Shown here one piece after another: positions 25,383 to 34,383 of a DNA stretch of 64,000 nucleotides (position 1 is the first letter of the stretch; each line of letters opens with the position of its first letter). A model generated the notes under the pieces. The model was given only the letters and a program-made list of their open reading frames with translations. It did no database searches and was not told where the DNA came from. The DNA is from Rhodoferax fermentans (lineage in GTDB: Bacteria > Pseudomonadota > Gammaproteobacteria > Burkholderiales > Burkholderiaceae_C): NCBI RefSeq assembly GCF_002017865.1, contig NZ_MTJN01000002.1, positions 3,534,001-3,598,000 of the forward strand, written 5' to 3'. Both the position numbers and the translations under genes were made by a program.

Positions 25383-28058
25383 ATGAAGCCCGCCAAATCG
25401 TCACCCACCCAAGAAGCTGGCCCAGGCAACCCCAGCTTAGCCGACTTGGTGGCGGGCTACAAAAGCGCCAAAGGGCACTTTGACGAACTCGCGGGTGTGG
25501 TGTCAAACGGCGCTCTGCCCGGCCCCGAAGACACTACACAAAACATAGCTACCAGCCCTTTTATTACAAGGGACTGGGGCGATTTCTTTGCCACATTGGG
25601 TGACGACACCGCCGCCGACATGAACCAGCGCAGCGTGGCGCTGGCGCGCCAGATCCGTGACAACGGCATCACCTACAACGTTTATGCCGACGAGAACGGC
25701 CCGCAGCGCCCCTGGTCGCTGGACCTGTTCCCGCTGCTGGTGGATGCAGCGAGCTGGCAACACATTGAGGCCGGTGTGCTGCAACGTGTGCGCCTGCTGG
25801 AGCGGGTCATGGCCGATGTCTATGGCCCGCAAGAACTGCTGGCCTCGGGCTTTTTGCCACCGGCCCTGGTGCACGGTCACCCGGGCTATTTACGCGCCAT
25901 GCACGGCATCCGGCCCGTGGGTGGGCGTTATTTGCACATTGCCGCGTTTGACATGGCCCACGGCCCCGATGGCAACTGGTGGGTAGTGGGGCAGCGCACC
26001 CAGGCGCCCTCGGGCCTGGGTTACCTGCTGGAAAACCGCCTGGCGATCTCGGCTCAGTTTGGCACCGCTTTTGACAGCCTCAGAGTGCAGCGCCTGGCCA
26101 GCACCTACCGCGCGCTGATGGACAGCCTGCGCACCCTGAGCCCGATGGGGATGGATGCACACCTGGCCCTGCTGACCCCCGGCCCCTACAACGAAACCTA
26201 TTTTGAACACGCCTACCTGGCGCGTTACCTCGGTCTGACCCTGGTCGAAGGCAGTGACCTGCTGGTGCGTGACGAGCGCCTGTACCTCAAGACCCTCAAA
26301 GGCCTGGTGCCGGTGCACGGCCTGCTCAAACGTGTGGACGACCAGTACATGGACCCGCTGGAGTTGCGTGCAGACTCCACCCTGGGTGTGCCGGGCCTGC
26401 TGCAGGCGATCCGTGCGGGCAACGTGCTGGTGGCCAACACCCCGGGTTCGGCGTTTCTGGAGTCTGCGGCGCTGCTGGGCTTTTTGCCCGCGCTGTCGCG
26501 CCACCTGTTTGACGAAGAGCTGCGCCTGCCCGCCCTGCCCACCTGGTGGTGTGGTGAAAGCAGCGCCATGTTTGACGCCATGGTGCGGCTGCAGGAATGC
26601 GCCATCAAACCCACCTACCCGGGCTCCAGCAGCCACGCCAGTTTTGACGCGGTGCTGGGCGCCCGCCAGACACCCCAGTCGCTCAATGAGTGGGCTGGCC
26701 GCGTTGCCCGCCACCCCGAAGAACACACGGTGCAGGCCTACACCCCGCTGTCACAAATGCCTACCTGGCAGGCCGAGCCCGACAAACAGCCCGGCCTGGT
26801 GCCGCGCTCGGTGATGCTGCGGGTGTTTGCGGTGTCTGACGGTGAACAGGGCTGGCGCGTGTTGCCCGGCGGCTTGGCCCGCGTGGCCAGCAGTTCACAA
26901 GAGATCACCTCCATGCAGCACGGCGGCAGCAGTGCCGACGTCTGGGCGCTGACCACCGGCGAGGTCGACCACGCCACCCTGCTGCACCCGCACCTGACAC
27001 CTGAGAGCCTGATGCAGCGCAAGCGCCTGGTCACCAGCCGCGCCGCTGAAAACCTGTTCTGGCTGGGCCGTTACACCGAACGCACCGAAAACGCGCTGCG
27101 CCTGGCGCGCCTGACCCTGGAATGCCTGCACGGCGAAGACCCCTCGGGTGTGCCGCTGCTGACCTGGCTGGGCCAGATGGCGGTGGCCAACACCCTGGTG
27201 CTGCCCGGTGTACCGACACCCTTGCAGGCGCCCCGGGTGTTTGAGCGCGCCCTGATCGACAGCCTGGGCAGCACCCGCAACGCCACCAGCGTGGGCTTTT
27301 ATCTGCGCGCCCTGAAAATGGCCGCATCGAGCGTGCGCGAACGCCTGTCGCAAGAGCACTGGCGCATCATCACCCGTGCCGAAGAGGTGCTGTTTGCCCG
27401 TTTTGCCGAACACCGCCAGCGCGGTGACTTTCCGGTGCAACAGGCGCTGCAAATCCTCAAGGACACCAGCGACCACATGGCCGCGATCACCGGCGCGCAA
27501 ACCGACCGCATGACCCGCGACGACGGCTGGCGCCTGCTGAGCATTGGCCGCCACATCGAACGCCTGGGCTTTTTGTCGACCGCCTTGAACCAGGCGCTGG
27601 CCTGCAAGAGCCTGGAGACCGACAGCGGCTTTGACGCCATGCTGGAGCTGTTTGACAACGCCATCACCTTCCATGCCGAGTTCCAGCAAAGCCGCGACAT
27701 GGCGGCGATGATTGACCTGCTGGTGATTGACCGCGACAACCCGCGTTCGGTGTCCTGGGTGGCCCATACCCTGCGCGGGCGCCTGGCCAAGCTGGCTGGC
27801 AGCGATGCCAACCAGCTCTCGCCCTTGGCGCTCAAGGTGCCCAACCCCAATGCCTGGGGGCTGGCGCAACTGTGTGAAGTGGCCCCCGACCTGGTGACAC
27901 CGGCCATGGCCGGTACAAGCGGCGCCACGCCCCAGTACGAGTTGCTCAGGTCGGTGCTGCAGCAGTGCAGCAACGCCGCCTATGAGGTCTCTGAAGACAT
28001 CAGCGCCACCTATTTCACCCATGCAGGCCTGAGCAACCACAGCGTTGGCTTTTTATGA
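25383..28058 (+). CDS. Circularly permuted ATP-grasp / alpha-E fusion protein (Anbu cluster)
   Basis: 891 residues from ATG 25383. Residues ~80-470 are a circularly permuted ATP-grasp type 2 domain (NGITYNVYADENGPQRPW; LTPGPYNETYFEHAYLARYLG; LVEGSDLLVRD). Residues ~540-880 are an alpha-E helical domain (RLVTSRAAENLFWLGRYTERTENALRLARLTLE). These are known partners of a transglutaminase and Anbu, thought to make a peptide-like tag or modification. Residues 55-69 (IATSPFITRDWGDFF) are encoded by a copy of the dispersed repeat, in a variable linker just before the conserved region. Confidence 0.88.
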   Translation: MKPAKSSPTQEAGPGNPSLADLVAGYKSAKGHFDELAGVVSNGALPGPEDTTQNIATSPFITRDWGDFFATLGDDTAADMNQRSVALARQIRDNGITYNVYADENGPQRPWSLDLFPLLVDAASWQHIEAGVLQRVRLLERVMADVYGPQELLASGFLPPALVHGHPGYLRAMHGIRPVGGRYLHIAAFDMAHGPDGNWWVVGQRTQAPSGLGYLLENRLAISAQFGTAFDSLRVQRLASTYRALMDSLRTLSPMGMDAHLALLTPGPYNETYFEHAYLARYLGLTLVEGSDLLVRDERLYLKTLKGLVPVHGLLKRVDDQYMDPLELRADSTLGVPGLLQAIRAGNVLVANTPGSAFLESAALLGFLPALSRHLFDEELRLPALPTWWCGESSAMFDAMVRLQECAIKPTYPGSSSHASFDAVLGARQTPQSLNEWAGRVARHPEEHTVQAYTPLSQMPTWQAEPDKQPGLVPRSVMLRVFAVSDGEQGWRVLPGGLARVASSSQEITSMQHGGSSADVWALTTGEVDHATLLHPHLTPESLMQRKRLVTSRAAENLFWLGRYTERTENALRLARLTLECLHGEDPSGVPLLTWLGQMAVANTLVLPGVPTPLQAPRVFERALIDSLGSTRNATSVGFYLRALKMAASSVRERLSQEHWRIITRAEEVLFARFAEHRQRGDFPVQQALQILKDTSDHMAAITGAQTDRMTRDDGWRLLSIGRHIERLGFLSTALNQALACKSLETDSGFDAMLELFDNAITFHAEFQQSRDMAAMIDLLVIDRDNPRSVSWVAHTLRGRLAKLAGSDANQLSPLALKVPNPNAWGLAQLCEVAPDLVTPAMAGTSGATPQYELLRSVLQQCSNAAYEVSEDISATYFTHAGLSNHSVGFL
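25545..25586 (+). repeat. Dispersed repeat copy read in frame inside the ATP-grasp gene
   Basis: ATAGCTACCAGCCCTTTTAT followed by TACAAGGGACTGGGGCGATTTC. It matches the family along its length, with substitutions mostly in the right arm (AAGGGACTGGGGC for AAGGGCTAGAGGCC). The frame starts exactly at ATA and has no stop: the family's CTAG, which would give TAG in some frames, is changed to ACTGG. Confidence 0.75.
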
Positions 28059-29095
28059 AGCTCAGCATCACCCATGAAACGATGTACGACTACCGCCCGG
28101 CGGTAGAGACGGCACAACACATGGCCTACCTGACACCGCGCGACCTGCCCAGCCAGCAGCGGCTGCACCACCTGCTGGAGATCACGCCCCAGCCCGCCCA
28201 GATCAGCAGCACCGAGGACGTGTTTGGCAACACCCGGCATTTTTTCTCCTTGCAAGTGCCTCACCGTCGGCTGCAGGTGGTTGCCACCAGCGAGGTCACC
28301 ACCCAAACCAGCACCCTGCCGCGCCACCTGACCAGTTGGGAGGTGGTGCGCGAACGCTTTCGTTACCACGCGGCTGCGGTGTTTGACGCCGCCAACGAGT
28401 TTGTTTTTGCCTCCAGCATGGCGCCGCACCACAGCGACTTTGCGGCCTACGCGCGGCCCAGCTTCCCTCCTGGCCAGAGCCTGCTGCTGTGTGCGCTGGA
28501 CCTGATGCACCGCATCTACCACGACTTCAGCTACGAGAGCCTGAGCACCGAGGTCAACACCCCGGCGCTGCAGGCACTGGCGCAGCGCAAAGGGGTGTGT
28601 CAGGACTTTGCCCACATTTTTGTCGCCTGCCTGCGCTCCATGGGCCTGGCCGCAAGGTACGTCAGCGGTTACCTGCTGACCAATCCGGCGCCGGGCACCG
28701 TCAAGTTGCGCGGCAGCGACGCCTCCCACGCCTGGGCCTCGGTCTACCTGCCGGCCCAAAGCGCCAGCAACGACCTGCCCGCACTGCCCGCCTGCTGGGT
28801 GGATCTGGACCCCACCAACGACCGCGCGGGCTGGCCCTCGCCCGGTGAGGACTATGTGACTCTGGCCATTGGCCGCGATTTCTCCGATGTGTCACCGATG
28901 CGTGGTGTGATCCACGGCGGCGCCAGCCATGTGCTCACCGTGGGTGTGACGGTGGAGCCGGTGCCGTCGATGAGTTTTGGCTCGGAACAAAGCCAAACGC
29001 AATCCCAAAGCCAATCCCAATCTCAGTCACAAAGACAAGGTCCGCCCCCCGCAGCCGCCAAGTCGGGCGAACCATCCCGCGGACAGGGCCTGTAG
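28055..29095 (+). CDS. Transglutaminase-like protein of the Anbu cluster
   Basis: 346 residues, start overlapping the previous stop (ATGA). An N-terminal Bact_transglu_N domain (LSITHETMYDYRPAVETAQH) precedes a transglutaminase core: catalytic Cys in KGVCQDFAHIFVACLR near residue 187, His in DASHAWASVYLP, Asp in WVDLDPTND. The last ~45 residues are a Gln/Ser tail (QTQSQSQSQSQSQRQG) from a short tandem repeat. Such proteins accompany Anbu and the ATP-grasp/alpha-E protein; the reaction is unproven. Confidence 0.9.
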   Translation: MKLSITHETMYDYRPAVETAQHMAYLTPRDLPSQQRLHHLLEITPQPAQISSTEDVFGNTRHFFSLQVPHRRLQVVATSEVTTQTSTLPRHLTSWEVVRERFRYHAAAVFDAANEFVFASSMAPHHSDFAAYARPSFPPGQSLLLCALDLMHRIYHDFSYESLSTEVNTPALQALAQRKGVCQDFAHIFVACLRSMGLAARYVSGYLLTNPAPGTVKLRGSDASHAWASVYLPAQSASNDLPALPACWVDLDPTNDRAGWPSPGEDYVTLAIGRDFSDVSPMRGVIHGGASHVLTVGVTVEPVPSMSFGSEQSQTQSQSQSQSQSQRQGPPPAAAKSGEPSRGQGL

Positions 29096-29223
29096 CCACA
29101 CGCCAGCTCCCTGCCCGGTGCTGCGAGTTTGGGGTCTAGCCGCTCCACAACATGGCAAAGGAGCCGTCTGAGGGACAATAGCGGCTTTGCCTGATCTTGT
29201 TTACCGCCCTGCCCCCCACTTCT

Positions 29224-30051
29224 ATGACCTACTGCGTCGCCATCAAACTCAATGCCGGACTGGTGTTCCTGTCCGACTCACGCACCAACGCCGGGCTGGA
29301 CCAGATCAGCACCTTTCGCAAGATGATCGTCTACGAAAAGCCCGACGACCGTTTTATGGTGCTGCTGTCAGCTGGCAACCTGAGCATTTCGCAGTCGGTG
29401 CGCGAGATCCTGCAGGTCGAAAAACTCAAGGACAACGACGACGAAGACGGCCTGACCATCTGGAACGCCAAAAGCATGTTTGACGCCGCCCGTGTGCTGG
29501 GCTCGGCCATCCGCCATGTGTACGAGCGCGACGCCGCGTCGCTCAAGCTCGCCGGGGTCGACTTCAACGTCAGCCTGATTTTTGGCGGCCAGATCAAGGG
29601 CGAAGGCATGCGCCTGTTCCAGGTCTACTCGGCGGGCAACTTCATCGAAGCCACGCCCGAGACACCTTACTTCCAGGTCGGTGAATCCAAATACGGCAAA
29701 CCGGTGCTCGACCGTGTCATCACCCCGCACACCCCGCTCGACGAGGCCGCCAAGTGCGCCCTGGTGTCAATGGACTCCACCCTCAAGTCCAACCTGTCGG
29801 TGGGCCTGCCGCTGGACCTGGTGGTCTACGAGGCTGACCGCTTCCAGACCGACAAGGTGGTGTGTATCGACGAGAACAACCCCTACTTCCAGATGCTGCA
29901 CAACAGCTGGGGCGCCAAGCTGCGCGAGGTGTTTGACAGCATCGAAGACCCGATGTGGAACGGCGAAGCCACCGACGTGCCGCTGATGCAAACCGCCGGC
30001 CGCAGCCTGCCCCTGAAAAAAATCACCACCCCGCAAGAGAAACTGATCTGA
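29224..30051 (+). CDS. Anbu, proteasome-type peptidase
   Basis: Bacterial homologue of 20S proteasome beta subunits, about 275 residues. ATG 29224 is chosen because the family begins M-T-Y-C-V, making Thr2 the expected N-terminal nucleophile after Met removal. The pattern TYCVAIKLNAGLVFLSDSRT and GGQIKGEGMRLFQVYSAGNF is typical. It closes a three-gene cluster with the ATP-grasp/alpha-E and transglutaminase genes, 128 bases after the latter. Cytoplasmic; the substrate is unknown. Confidence 0.92.
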   Translation: MTYCVAIKLNAGLVFLSDSRTNAGLDQISTFRKMIVYEKPDDRFMVLLSAGNLSISQSVREILQVEKLKDNDDEDGLTIWNAKSMFDAARVLGSAIRHVYERDAASLKLAGVDFNVSLIFGGQIKGEGMRLFQVYSAGNFIEATPETPYFQVGESKYGKPVLDRVITPHTPLDEAAKCALVSMDSTLKSNLSVGLPLDLVVYEADRFQTDKVVCIDENNPYFQMLHNSWGAKLREVFDSIEDPMWNGEATDVPLMQTAGRSLPLKKITTPQEKLI

Positions 30052-30869
30052 ACATCGTTTTTTCACACGCCAACAGTTTTGGCGCCAGCACCTACCGCCT
30101 GATGTTTCAGGCGCTGCAGGCGCGTGGTCTGGTGGCGCATGCGGTGGATCAGTTTGGCCACGACCCGCTTTACCCGGTCACCAGCAACTGGCCGCACCTG
30201 GTGCGGCAACTGCTGGACTTTGCGCGGCCTGTGGTGGCGCAAGCGGGTGAACCCCTGTTTTTTGTCGGCCACTCTTTGGGTGGTTTTCTGAGTCTGATGG
30301 CCGCGGCCAGGGCGCCGGATCTGGCGCGGGGTGTGCTGCTGCTGGACGCCCCCATTCTGGGTGGCTGGCGAGCCAACCTGGTGGGCGTGGCCAAACGCAC
30401 CCAGCTTGTGGGCGCCATCTCACCCGGCAAGGTCAGCCGCAACCGGCGCAACCAGTGGCCCGACGCCGCTGCAGCCCTGGCCCACTTCCAGAGCAAACAA
30501 GCGTTTGCCCAATGGCACCCGCAGGTGCTGGCCGACTACATCAGCCATGGCACGGTAGACACACAAGTCGACGGGGAACCCCGGCGTGTGCTGCGCTTCG
30601 AGCGCGAGGTCGAAACCGCCATCTACAACACCCTGCCCGACAACCTGGACGCCATGTTGCGCCAGCACCCCGTGCGCTGCCCGGTGGCCTTTATTGGTGG
30701 CACCCGCTCGGCCGAGATGAAACAGGTGGGCATGGCCCTGACCCAGCGGGTGACGCACGGCCGCACCATGATGCTTGACGGCAGCCACCTGTTTCCGATG
30801 GAGCAGCCCCTGGTGACCGCCGCCGCCATCGAGGCCGCGCTGCTGAACCTGTCCGCCCTGCAGTTCTGA
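30048..30869 (+). CDS. Alpha/beta hydrolase
   Basis: About 273 residues. Nucleophile elbow GHSLGGF (Ser near residue 75), an oxyanion-side motif SHANSFGASTYR at the start and a C-terminal His in GSHLFPMEQP. No ATG/GTG/TTG fits the family N-terminus. A CTG at 30048, overlapping the Anbu stop and preceded by AAGAGA, would give LNIVFSHANSF; a GTG at 29955 inside Anbu is the alternative. Placed directly after Anbu, probably in the same transcript. Confidence 0.75.
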   Translation: MNIVFSHANSFGASTYRLMFQALQARGLVAHAVDQFGHDPLYPVTSNWPHLVRQLLDFARPVVAQAGEPLFFVGHSLGGFLSLMAAARAPDLARGVLLLDAPILGGWRANLVGVAKRTQLVGAISPGKVSRNRRNQWPDAAAALAHFQSKQAFAQWHPQVLADYISHGTVDTQVDGEPRRVLRFEREVETAIYNTLPDNLDAMLRQHPVRCPVAFIGGTRSAEMKQVGMALTQRVTHGRTMMLDGSHLFPMEQPLVTAAAIEAALLNLSALQF

Positions 30870-30878
30870 TCAGGGGGC

Positions 30879-31712
30879 TTATTCCGCCCAGGTCACCAGG
30901 CCGCTCCAGGCGGTGGCCAGCACCACCAGGCCAAAAACAATGCGGTAGTAGGCAAAACCGACAAAACTGTGGGTCGAAATAAACCGCAGCAACCAGCGGA
31001 TACACAGCCAGGCACTCAGGAACGACACCACCAGCCCAACCCCGAACAGCGGCAAGTCTGCTACAGACAACAGAGCACGTTCCTTATACAGGCTATAGGC
31101 TCCCGCCCCAATCAGCGTAGGAATAGCGAGGTAGAACGAAAAATCGGTGGCGGCCTTGCGCGACAGGCCCATCAACATGCCACCAATGATGGTGGCGCCA
31201 CTGCGGCTGGTGCCCGGAATCATCGCAAAACACTGCACCAGGCCCACCTTCAAAGCGTCCATCGCGGTCATGGCATCCACGTCCTGGATACGTGCCACGG
31301 CCGGGTTCTTTTCCTGGCGGCGCTCAGCCCACAAAATGATGAAACCACCAATGATGAAGGTGCTGGCCACCACCACCGGGGTGAACAAATGCGCCTTGAT
31401 GGCCTTGCCAAACAGCAGGCCCAGAATCACCGCTGGCAAAAAGGCAATCACCACATTCAGCGCAAAACGTTGCGCCTGTTTGTCGGTGGGCAAAGCCACC
31501 ACGGTGTCGCGGATCTTTTGCCAATAAACCAGAATCACCGCAAAAATGGCACCGGTCTGGATGGCAATGTCAAACACCTTGGCCTTGTCGTCATCAAAAC
31601 CCAACAAAGCCCCTGCCAGAATCAGGTGACCGGTGGATGAAATGGGCAAAAACTCGGTCAAACCCTCTACCAGGCCCATGATGGCGGCCTTGATCAGCAA
31701 CACAATATCCAC
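30879..31712 (-). CDS. uppP: Undecaprenyl-diphosphatase
   Basis: Recycles the lipid carrier for peptidoglycan synthesis by dephosphorylating undecaprenyl-PP; inner membrane, about eight helices, 277 residues. Catalytic motifs [16 protein letters not shown] (N-terminal) and [13 protein letters not shown] (middle) are intact. GTG 31712 is chosen because GGAG lies five bases upstream and it gives the family start (M)DIVLLIKAA; a GTG two codons earlier overlaps the Shine-Dalgarno. Stop faces the hydrolase stop. Confidence 0.94.
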   Translation of the reverse strand: MDIVLLIKAAIMGLVEGLTEFLPISSTGHLILAGALLGFDDDKAKVFDIAIQTGAIFAVILVYWQKIRDTVVALPTDKQAQRFALNVVIAFLPAVILGLLFGKAIKAHLFTPVVVASTFIIGGFIILWAERRQEKNPAVARIQDVDAMTAMDALKVGLVQCFAMIPGTSRSGATIIGGMLMGLSRKAATDFSFYLAIPTLIGAGAYSLYKERALLSVADLPLFGVGLVVSFLSAWLCIRWLLRFISTHSFVGFAYYRIVFGLVVLATAWSGLVTWAE

Positions 31713-31803
31713 GCGCACTCCTTCTTTTGTTGCGGCATTATCACAGCGCGCATGTTTGGCCCATTCGTGGGATCATGCATGCCATTTCTGACAAACACAC
31801 GAC

Positions 31804-32463
31804 ATGACTGACACGCTGGCGCTCCAATCCGTTCCGCTGTTTCCGCTGAGTACGGTGCTGTTTCCAGGCGGCTATTTGCCGCTGCAGATTTTTGAGGTGC
31901 GTTACCTCGACATGGTGGGTAAATGTTTCAAAACCGGCGCACCGTTTGGTGTGGTCACCTTGAACCAGGGCAGCGAGGTGCGCCAGCCCCCCAGCGGCCT
32001 GCCAGACAGTGCCCAGGTGGCTGACGAGATTTTTTACCCCACTGGCACCCTGGCGCGTATCACCGCGCTGAGCCGACCGCAGCCCGGCCTGATGCTGATC
32101 CAGTGCACCGGCGCACAACGTTTTACCGTCAAAACACACCAGCTCCTCAAACACGGCCTGTGGGTGGCCGATGTGAACCTGCTGCCCGCCGACCAGAGTG
32201 TGCCCATCCCGCCTGACCTGCAGGCGGTGGCCAGCACCCTGCTGCGGGTTATCAACACCCTGCTTGAGCAAGAGCTGCCCGCCGACCAGATGCCAATCCA
32301 TGAACCCTACCGGCTGGACGACTGCGCCTGGGTGGCCAACCGCTGGTGTGAGCTGCTGCCCATGCCGCTGGAACTCAAACACCAGCTGATGGCGCTGGAC
32401 AACCCGCTGGTGCGCCTGGAGCTGGTGAGCGACCTGCTGGAGCGCAACGGCATCGCCACCTGA
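31804..32463 (+). CDS. Lon N-terminal (substrate-binding) domain protein
   Basis: 219-residue stand-alone LON_substr_bdg domain without the ATPase or peptidase parts. The opening VPLFPLSTVLFPGGYLPLQIFEVRYLDMV and FGVVTLNQGSEV are characteristic. The C-terminal half is helical and ends LELVSDLLERNG. Such proteins are common in proteobacteria and presumably bind peptides or unfolded protein; partner unknown. Confidence 0.88.
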   Translation: MTDTLALQSVPLFPLSTVLFPGGYLPLQIFEVRYLDMVGKCFKTGAPFGVVTLNQGSEVRQPPSGLPDSAQVADEIFYPTGTLARITALSRPQPGLMLIQCTGAQRFTVKTHQLLKHGLWVADVNLLPADQSVPIPPDLQAVASTLLRVINTLLEQELPADQMPIHEPYRLDDCAWVANRWCELLPMPLELKHQLMALDNPLVRLELVSDLLERNGIAT

Positions 32464-32571
32464 AGTTACATCAAACAAAGCACTTGCAAGACTTGCCAAG
32501 TGGCCCCATTTGGCACACGATAGCGCACTGCTTTCAGCCCCCACGACAACCGCACCCACCGAGCCCCCACC

Positions 32572-33162
32572 ATGAGCATCCGCTACGCCAACGTCCTCAA
32601 CCACCTGCCCGAAACCAAGATGCGCCTGTACCCCACCAAGGTGATCAACATCATTGGTGGCCCGGGCAGTGACAAGTCGCTGTTTTCAGCGGCCATCGTG
32701 TTGCACCTGAGCCTGCAGGGCAAAACGGTCGAAACCATTCCCGACTTTGCCAAGTCGCTGGTCTGGCAGCAAAACTTTGAGGTGTTGAAGAACCAGTATT
32801 TCATTGCCCAGCGGCAGTTTGAGATGCTCAACCTGATCGACGGCCAGGTGCATTTTTTGATCACCGAATGCTCTTTGCCCCAGGTGCTGTTCTACAACGA
32901 GAACTACTCGGAAAACATCTGCGACATTGCCAAAACCCGCGAGCAAATCCTGCAGTGGTACCGGCAAAACGACAACGTCAACGTGCTGGTCAAACGTGGC
33001 GACAAAAAATACGTGCGCTCAGGCCGTTTTCAGGACGAAGAACAAGCGCGTGAGGTGGACCAGGGCCTGCGCGAAATCCTGGTGCGTGAACGCCTGCCCT
33101 TCACCGAGCTGGCGCCCGACCTCAAAGCCATCCACGCCTTTGCCAACACCTTGTTGGTCTAA
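32572..33162 (+). CDS. P-loop NTPase with altered Walker A
   Basis: 196 residues resembling the AAA_28/phage-type small ATP-binding proteins. The P-loop is INIIGGPGSDKSLFSAAIVLHL (residues 25-46): the usual Gly before the Lys is Asp. TVETIPDFAKSLVWQ and LITECSLPQVLFYN follow, where the family has its base-binding and Walker B-like parts. No recognisable neighbours in function. The stop overlaps the opposing DUF2157 gene by four bases. Confidence 0.6.
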   Translation: MSIRYANVLNHLPETKMRLYPTKVINIIGGPGSDKSLFSAAIVLHLSLQGKTVETIPDFAKSLVWQQNFEVLKNQYFIAQRQFEMLNLIDGQVHFLITECSLPQVLFYNENYSENICDIAKTREQILQWYRQNDNVNVLVKRGDKKYVRSGRFQDEEQAREVDQGLREILVRERLPFTELAPDLKAIHAFANTLLV

Positions 33163-34295
33163 TCCTTGGGCCGGGGCCGCAGCCCCGGTGGCAGCCAGGC
33201 TGAAAAATAGGCGTTGATCTGCGCCTCATGCCGCTGCCACCAGACCCCCAAAGCCACCACACCCAGGCCCAGCAGGCTCAGCACAAAGGCAAAACCCAGG
33301 CTGTCACCAAACACCCGGTGTGACAAATAACCCAGGTAAATCGCCACCCCCAGCCCGCCAAACACGGTGAACACCCGCCGCCCGATGGCCGCCCCGGCAA
33401 ACACCAGCAGCAGGTTGATCAGGCAATACAGCGCCTTGCCCACCTCAGAGTCCGAGTCGCGCAGGCTCAGGCCACCCCAGAACATGATGGTGCCAAACAG
33501 GTACAGCCAAAACGCGTAGTCCTGCCGCCACTCTGCCTCACGCGCTTGGCGGCTGCGTGCATCCACCCACAGCGCGATAAACACCGTGGCGATGCCAAAC
33601 ACCAGCGACACATCGCGGGTGAACTCCCAGTCCCAATAACCCACGTCCGACCACAGAGCCTGCGCCACATCCATGCTCATGTACCACAGCGTCACCGGAA
33701 TCGGCATCACCATGAACGGCAGGCGGTAGCGCCAGAGCATCACCACACCGGCGGCCAGGGTCACAAACTCCAGCGTGAGCCAGCGCCAGTTGATGTGCGT
33801 GTGGTAGGCCGAATAACTGGTTGGCCCGCCCGGCGGCCACCAGCCCAGACCATGCTGGGCACACCACACCACCAGCGGCACCAGCACCACCGCCAGCGTG
33901 GCCAAAATGCCCGCAGGCACACGCAGTTGGCGGCTTGCCAGGTGGTCGGCCACCTTCATGCAGGCCAGCAGATAGGCCGCACTCAGCAGCATCAGGCCCC
34001 AAGGGCCAAAAGCGTCCCAGCTCAGGCGCAAAAACAACGTCATGGCACCAATGGCCACCATCCCGCCAAAGTAATACAGCGTGTTGGTGAAGCTGAAACC
34101 CGGCCCGGCCGGCGCTGCAGCCGGTGACAGCCCGCCAGCCCCCGCCACCGGCTGCGCCAGCCGCGACCAGCGCGCCCACAAGGCATCGGCTTGCTGGCGG
34201 GTGATCAGCCCGTCCAACACGGCCTGGCTCAGGTCGGCCGGGCCAAGCCGCACCTGGGCGGGTTGATCGGGGTTGGGAACGCGCGGTGGGGACAT
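33159..34295 (-). CDS. DUF2157-type multi-pass membrane protein
   Basis: About 378 residues from ATG 34295. A short soluble N-terminus (LSQAVLDGLITRQQADALWARW, a DUF2157-like opening) is followed by roughly ten hydrophobic segments. Function unknown. A longer frame to 34502 overlaps the glnS start and is not used. Divergent from glnS, with 88 bases between the chosen starts. Confidence 0.7.
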   Translation of the reverse strand: MSPPRVPNPDQPAQVRLGPADLSQAVLDGLITRQQADALWARWSRLAQPVAGAGGLSPAAAPAGPGFSFTNTLYYFGGMVAIGAMTLFLRLSWDAFGPWGLMLLSAAYLLACMKVADHLASRQLRVPAGILATLAVVLVPLVVWCAQHGLGWWPPGGPTSYSAYHTHINWRWLTLEFVTLAAGVVMLWRYRLPFMVMPIPVTLWYMSMDVAQALWSDVGYWDWEFTRDVSLVFGIATVFIALWVDARSRQAREAEWRQDYAFWLYLFGTIMFWGGLSLRDSDSEVGKALYCLINLLLVFAGAAIGRRVFTVFGGLGVAIYLGYLSHRVFGDSLGFAFVLSLLGLGVVALGVWWQRHEAQINAYFSAWLPPGLRPRPKD

Positions 34296-34383
34296 GGCTA
34301 TAGGTGCTTGGGTTGAACAAAGATGCGGCGCAGGGTACGCACAATACACGCCCAGCGCAAGGGCGCCGCCTAAAATGGCTGGT

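Noticed and set aside
31060..31110. Repeat echo inside uppP (CTATAGCCTGTATAAGG on the minus strand)
   Set aside because: Only a short match, and the encoded SLYKERALL is normal for the family; likely chance.
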